Shown here: one piece after another, positions 60,701-64,000 of the stretch | How the letters are laid out: each line of letters begins with the position of its first letter | Position numbering within the stretch: the first letter of the stretch is position 1 | Assembly (NCBI GenBank): GCA_023388175.1 | Contig: JAEWGT010000009.1 | Coordinates: forward strand, 523,367-587,366 | Direction: 5' to 3' | From: Pseudomonadota bacterium | GTDB taxonomy: Bacteria; Pseudomonadota; Alphaproteobacteria; Rhizobiales; Devosiaceae | Length of the DNA: 64,000 nt | The notes under the pieces: generated by a model | The model's input: the letters and a program-made list of their open reading frames with translations, nothing else | Told to the model about the DNA's origin: nothing | Databases searched by the model: none | Translations under genes and position numbers: made by a program

Positions 60701-60999
60701 TCGTTCACCCCGACATCGGCAATGACCTCGATATCCGAACAGTCACCACGCCGGCTATGGCCATAGGCGATGACGCCGAGCGGAATGGAATTGTCTCGGC
60801 TGACGAAGAAGTCACCGATGACTTCACGGGCGATCTCGACCTTGGATATGCCGCCATCGAGCTGGCCCCACATCGAACCGGAGGCGTCGTAGATGAGGAT
60901 CGAGGCGTTGTCTGCCTCCTGCGCCACCAGCGGCATGGCCAATGTGGCTGCGGCGCTCACCAGCGCTGCGCGCCCAAAAGTCTTCAATCGTCCCCTCAT
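57790..60999 (-). CDS. Large exported von Willebrand factor A protein (1069 aa)
   Basis: A signal peptide ending PLVAQ leads to a VWA domain (about residues 28-215) with a complete metal site: IYDASGSMWGQ, MTPITDSL and VTDGLETC. CEADPC just after is a probable disulfide. A Pro-Glu-rich linker follows, then at least two beta modules with the pattern FxWxGP...APxEPGxYELRYIS, then longer beta domains and a Cys-containing C-terminus. The start with GGAGGG is preferred; an ATG 36 bases upstream overlaps the preceding stop and is possible. Extracytoplasmic ligand or surface binding is plausible; the function is unknown. Confidence 0.85.
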   Translation of the reverse strand: MRGRLKTFGRAALVSAAATLAMPLVAQEADNASILIYDASGSMWGQLDGGISKVEIAREVIGDFFVSRDNSIPLGVIAYGHSRRGDCSDIEVIADVGVNDPAGLSSRLNRLNPRGMTPITDSLSLAASMIPPTAESADIILVTDGLETCEADPCALAAQLANEGIAIRAHVVGFGLTREEGEVMSCVADATGGLLLTPQTGQELADALRQVAQVEPVPAPEPEPAPVAEAFFDIGPSAEAGYTYSITYRGDPRPEYYAGFTLRGEGRPRTSPSFGVIGGAGALGNNPFSKTAPTEPGAYDLVMFANDSTIIARQPIDVVPPSNGFDAIGSVQTDAPFEFTWRGPNQMGERIVIARSGAAPNDYFDSWGYPYNNRQSQRMGLRAPAEPGLYELRYISGNSQEILFSRQFGVGVPFEDADQTNTADLAAQAAAATQAAPGQDDLPMVPATFRLPPDYPQEPHEWSAIPLDPDMSPEAWAPSGKTVIGEGFFEPGRYEVTANWGPKDIFRGVVEILPGQENDFVIPVMSEEDPYVPTLDGPWQVLGVPPYQVQAGSDQLLTLALEQAYPDAPIGGTWTAAEMLAGPQAAGREGSFTTAALEGDALRMTFTVGEPIPEPMTLYLTPYEIGYAGTLSSGAMGISVVMWPGGYTPPSLAEMREAVHGPAPADFVDMTSSAPAASQPGETASAAMVPVRLRTPFEIGDVGVQWSAIRTDVQEMDVAFASSDLETSFVTSLAAGGTYAVEGINEGAGIYLADTITIDPIGRNDFEIPLAQGGDSGSAQSGLGEDVAFVCTNTPAGCPVSHAASGISLTLPNDWSMGEPYFYETAGGARSDLPTATFFWESFGTVNTIELNPRQWLDSNGRCAPVGTSQLCYMRGQDMMLDVVFEMILDTLVITPQGAEAAAHPSANSGNTMRLSLISTTQFDSGCFINFENEDPSGQTFTAYAPVSAHINGVPANPLISSEEPLVMEIVTNGTYGAAIGQAALRGACERMTVEIGPVLCRMGAPPAGELVACPLPVEVLSDGNLLEAKIVAEASVPVPAAEAARSGAVYPIDLGSTTPEAFQQMLDN

Positions 61000-61031
61000 G
61001 CTGGACGTCCCTCCAAAACGGTAGTGAAATT

Positions 61032-62030
61032 TCATGTCGCGGCTCCGCCCTGCATGGTGGAACCGCCTGTGTTCTGTGCAGACCCTGGCTGCCAGCCCGC
61101 GGCCTTGTCCTTGATCTTGGTGAATTGCTTGGACATACCCGAAAGCTTGGCGTCCCATTCGGCATTGGGCACCTGGCCCTCGATGGTGCGGAAATAAACA
61201 TCCATCATGCAGGCGATGGCAAAAGGCTCGATCAACGCGGCTTTCACCGCCCAGGCAAAGAGCAGGGCGAAGACGAAACCGCCCGCCGACCAGGCGCCGG
61301 GGATGAAGTAGACCAGCGCCGCCGCCGGAGCGAGCATGAGCAGGAAGACGAGGAAAGACAGGCCATAGACGATCAGCGTCAGCCAGGCAGCGTTCTTGAG
61401 CATGGGCTTGTAGTTCTGCCCGTAAAGCACCAGCGCCGTCCGTGCCGAGCCCCAGGGATTGGTCGAGCCGGTGCGGATGGCATAGGCGAGGATCACCTCG
61501 TCGATGAAACCCACCGCGATATTGAGAAAGGCGCGGAGGATGCCGGTTATCTGTTGCAGACCGGGAATGGGCAGGAAGGCGGCGATGCCCTGGATCAGCC
61601 CGGTGACCGCACGCAGAACGCCCTTGACCAGCTGGTCCACCGCGAACAGCACACTGGCTTCGCCGAAGCGCTGCTTGACCACGGAGGTCGCGTGGGACAC
61701 CTGCGACTTGCCTTCGGGCATCTGCCGGCCGTCAAGCAGTTCGACCAAGACGGCGATATGGCCCGCCTTGACAATGTAAAGGATATATTCGCGCAGGAAG
61801 TACAGCACGCCTGCCGTGACCCCGAAACCGATGGCGCCACCCCAGAAGATCGAGCCGGCTCGGAAGCCTTCATCGCCAAAGGCGCCGACGCCCCAGCCAA
61901 TGCCGGCGCCCGTGCCGGTGACGATCACATAAGCCGCCGCAATGCCGAAATAGACGGCCACGCGCAGCAAGACGAAGGGCATTGTCTTGCCCATCAGGCC
62001 CAGGGAACGGGCAATCGAAAAATCCCACAT
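61032..62030 (-). CDS. Multi-pass membrane protein of unknown function (332 aa)
   Basis: About six hydrophobic segments: residues 18-40, 60-82, a long amphipathic middle (GLIQGIAAFLPIPGLQQI, about 145-165) and two strong helices at about 222-248 and 253-275. The sequence between, SQVSHATSVVKQRFGEASVLFAVDQLVKGVLRAVTG, could be a membrane-parallel helix pair. The C-terminal 45 residues are soluble. It sits between the exported proteins on both sides, so it may anchor them at the inner membrane. I do not recognise the family. Confidence 0.75.
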   Translation of the reverse strand: MWDFSIARSLGLMGKTMPFVLLRVAVYFGIAAAYVIVTGTGAGIGWGVGAFGDEGFRAGSIFWGGAIGFGVTAGVLYFLREYILYIVKAGHIAVLVELLDGRQMPEGKSQVSHATSVVKQRFGEASVLFAVDQLVKGVLRAVTGLIQGIAAFLPIPGLQQITGILRAFLNIAVGFIDEVILAYAIRTGSTNPWGSARTALVLYGQNYKPMLKNAAWLTLIVYGLSFLVFLLMLAPAAALVYFIPGAWSAGGFVFALLFAWAVKAALIEPFAIACMMDVYFRTIEGQVPNAEWDAKLSGMSKQFTKIKDKAAGWQPGSAQNTGGSTMQGGAAT

Positions 62031-62107
62031 TATCGGGCCTGCTTTGGTTGAATGGTGATTGGTGTGAACATCTGCTGCGTCTCCAGAGAAATCGTCGTGT
62101 CAGTCAT
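62030..62107 (-). CDS. Possible 25-codon ORF linking two envelope genes
   Basis: MTDTTISLETQQMFTPITIQ plus PKQAR fills the gap between the 569-residue protein and the membrane protein. Its start overlaps the end of the upstream gene by eight bases and its TAATG stop overlaps the next ATG. Such double overlap is typical of translational coupling. Whether a stable peptide forms is unknown. Confidence 0.4.
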   Translation of the reverse strand: MTDTTISLETQQMFTPITIQPKQAR

Positions 62108-63809
62108 TGAGAAGGGGTATTGTCGAGGGCGGCAGCGTGCCGGTCCAATCGCCTGTGCCAAGAAGTTGCGCGCCGGCAAAGACGGACGCGAAGGCACCTT
62201 CAGGGGCTGCCTGCAGCCCGCCAATGCGGATGCGGACCATCTGGCTGGCGCTCGAATTGAGGCTCATCCGCGCATTGTCGGTTGCATCGAACAAAAGCCT
62301 GTCGAGATCGGCGCGGCTCACCCCGACATGGAGCGTGATTTCAGCGCGCGCGATCATCCCCCAGTTGGCCAGTTCTTCCCCAACATATGCCCAGAGCATG
62401 GACAGCCCCGGCGCCGTGCCGGCGAATGGCGAACCGGGCAGTTCCGGCAGGCCGGGGGCGGACGGCAAACTCTCTATGGCCCAGATCGGTCCGGTCCAGA
62501 CGCGGTGCGTGCCATCGGTGAGATGCGGGAGCGAGGCAACAAGCCGCAATTCGCGCGCCACATGGCGCCCCATCTGCTCGCTTCTGCCGGTGTCGAATAG
62601 GCGGCTGGTCAGAAGCGGCGCATCCATCGGAAAGCCGCGCGTAGGATAGAATTTCAGCGCCGTATCGACGCCGGGCATGCGCCCATAGGCCCAGCCGGGC
62701 ATGTCGGAGACCCCGACGATGTCGAGACCATCAGCGCGGAATGAGGCACCCCGGCCATTGGTCAACACGTCATATCGGCGGGTCGGCTGCCCCGTGGTTT
62801 CGAACAGCAGCGCATATTGCCAGGCCGGTGCGTCCGTCGCCACGGTGATGGCCGTCAGGTAGCCAGGGTCCGATCTCTCAGAGACGCTGGCATCAAGCCC
62901 GCTCGCCCGGCTCCAATGTGCCGCCAGGCCGGCCAGTTCCCAGCGCTTGAACCACTCGTGGCGATCGGCCCGCCACATCACGCCATTGGTGATCATGTCC
63001 TGACCGATGACATTGTTGGAGATCACCATGTCCAGGTCTTCGCCGAACACGCTCTGTCCGCTCAGCAGGTCGGCGACACGGGTGGGTATCGACAAGCCTT
63101 GGTCATCGCGCCGGCGATAAGGGGTGATATCGCCATCCTCATCGACCGAAATCTCGGTCCAGTTTTCGCCCTCGTCGCCGGGGTCCGTCAGCGCCAGGCA
63201 GGGTGTGCCCAGACAGTCCTGGGCCAGCGCCTCGGACTCACCCAGAAAGCGGTACGAAATGGCCGCGATCTTATTGGGCAGGTTCTGCGAAGAGAACATG
63301 GCAAAGCGATAGGCCACATGACGGCCGACGCCGACATCTTCTGGGCTTGGGGCGAACTGGTCGCCATAAATCTCTTGAACATTGGCGGCCAAGGCCGGAC
63401 CGACATTGAAGCGGATGACCTCGATGAGGCGTGCAACCTTCGGATATTCAGCGTTCCCATCCACATTGCGCAGGCTGACGCGATAGCGCGTGTGGGGTAG
63501 GGCAGGCTCGAAGGCCTCCAGCGCCATGATGGCTTTGCCGGCGTCCGACATGCCCCAGTCGCGATAGCCGGTATATGGGGAGTCCCCAAAAGGAAACCGT
63601 TCGAGGCTGTTCCATTCGGGCGAGTCGAAATAGGCCGGATCGAGCTGAAAGAAGCCGGGCGCTCCCACATAGCGCTCAATTTCGGCGTCAATATGCGCGT
63701 TGACTGTATCGGGATACACCACGGCCTGCGCAGGCGCCGCCAGCAAAAATACTGTCAGGCAAGCCGCTATTGCCCGGCCGCAACCAGGGCCGGCAAAACT
63801 CTCCAACAT
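62100..63809 (-). CDS. Large exported protein of unknown function (569 aa)
   Basis: The chain starts MLESFAGPGCGRAIAACLTV with a signal peptide ending APAQA (about residue 28). The mature part is mixed alpha/beta with many Trp and Tyr: DPAYFDSPEWNSLERFPFGD, RYRVSLRNVDGNAEYPKVARLIEVIRF, and a CLGTPCLAL disulfide candidate (about 197-202). The middle looks like a self-contained domain describing no family I know. The frame is open 37 codons further upstream, but the signal peptide fixes the start near here. It is the first gene of the four-gene minus-strand set in the window. Confidence 0.75.
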   Translation of the reverse strand: MLESFAGPGCGRAIAACLTVFLLAAPAQAVVYPDTVNAHIDAEIERYVGAPGFFQLDPAYFDSPEWNSLERFPFGDSPYTGYRDWGMSDAGKAIMALEAFEPALPHTRYRVSLRNVDGNAEYPKVARLIEVIRFNVGPALAANVQEIYGDQFAPSPEDVGVGRHVAYRFAMFSSQNLPNKIAAISYRFLGESEALAQDCLGTPCLALTDPGDEGENWTEISVDEDGDITPYRRRDDQGLSIPTRVADLLSGQSVFGEDLDMVISNNVIGQDMITNGVMWRADRHEWFKRWELAGLAAHWSRASGLDASVSERSDPGYLTAITVATDAPAWQYALLFETTGQPTRRYDVLTNGRGASFRADGLDIVGVSDMPGWAYGRMPGVDTALKFYPTRGFPMDAPLLTSRLFDTGRSEQMGRHVARELRLVASLPHLTDGTHRVWTGPIWAIESLPSAPGLPELPGSPFAGTAPGLSMLWAYVGEELANWGMIARAEITLHVGVSRADLDRLLFDATDNARMSLNSSASQMVRIRIGGLQAAPEGAFASVFAGAQLLGTGDWTGTLPPSTIPLLND

Positions 63810-64000
63810 TGCGTCCACATTCCCTCGTCCCGCGCGCAAGGCACGGGAAGTTGGCCCCTTGGCCGGAAGGCTAGATCGTGTCCCGTTGCGTGGTGTAACT
63901 GAGGCGGGGCCTCCACGCATGTCCGGCTTGGCCGGGTTGGTCAGCGTGCGGGGACTGCCGGCAGGCTGACGAGGGGATCATCGCTCAACGGGGCGACGGA

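Noticed and set aside
1..64000. tRNA, rRNA, integrase or transposase genes
   Set aside because: I found no cloverleaf-like sequence, rRNA stretch, or recombinase motif among the genes, so the accessory look of some clusters is not backed by mobile-element evidence.

Overview
The window is a GC-rich, densely packed bacterial chromosome segment with no tRNA, rRNA, insertion sequence or phage gene visible. Gene content points to an alphaproteobacterium of the order Hyphomicrobiales, probably Devosia or a close relative. The signs are a pcaQ|pcaDCHGB block in rhizobial order, a gcrA|argD-argF-hslO neighbourhood, poxvirus-type topoisomerase IB, a GcrA regulator with CcrM-type GANTC sites at its promoter, and many ABC/TRAP sugar and aromatic uptake systems. 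The genus is an inference from gene families and order, not from an alignment.

Region 1 (1-12360) is an aromatic-acid funnel. A truncated SDR, a 4-hydroxybenzoyl-CoA-type thioesterase and an enoyl-CoA hydratase would shorten an aromatic acyl-CoA and release 4-hydroxybenzoate. A MarR repressor and a TRAP transporter (small permease, large permease, binding protein) follow. PobA, with its AraC activator PobR, makes protocatechuate. PcaQ and pcaDCHGB carry protocatechuate to 3-oxoadipate. The TRAP promoter and the pcaD promoter share an ATA-N10-GGTTAT element followed, after exactly 17 nt, by an identical 12-mer, so the TRAP carrier is probably part of the PcaQ regulon.

Region 2 (12394-24765) is sugar and small-acid catabolism. 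A Gfo/Idh/MocA oxidoreductase, a FadR-type GntR repressor and an RbsABC-like importer stand next to a 2-keto-3-deoxy-L-fuconate dehydrogenase-like SDR and an L-fuconate dehydratase, which suggests a non-phosphorylative L-fucose route. A same-strand run of SnoaL-like protein, MFS carrier, MlrC-family metalloprotein, DeoR regulator and 2-keto-4-pentenoate hydratase-like protein has no recognised substrate.

Region 3 (25135-33583) is a UgpABCE-type importer with a Gfo/Idh oxidoreductase, an RpiR regulator and a GH20 beta-N-acetylhexosaminidase that lacks a signal peptide. It most likely imports chito-oligosaccharides and cleaves them in the cytoplasm. Region 4 (33632-42387) is mixed housekeeping and stress: a 3-methyladenine glycosylase, a class D beta-lactamase with all family motifs, DUF924, three small proteins, an ABC exporter behind an unusually structured 415-base leader, an M29 aminopeptidase, PPK2 and a PhoR-like histidine kinase without its usual pst-phoU-phoB neighbours.

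Region 5 (42540-50727) holds gcrA divergent from argD-argF-hslO, then a complete LuxR/LuxI pair directly followed by a membrane glycosyltransferase, which suggests quorum control of a polysaccharide. Region 6 (50843-56682) has topoisomerase IB and a siderophore-iron ABC importer with a decayed binding-protein gene at the operon end and an intact one convergent to it. Region 7 (57047-63809) is a same-strand set of four envelope genes of unknown role: a secreted protein, a 1069-residue von Willebrand A protein, a multi-pass membrane protein and a 569-residue exported protein, linked by a tightly overlapping 25-codon ORF. It is the best candidate here for an undescribed system.
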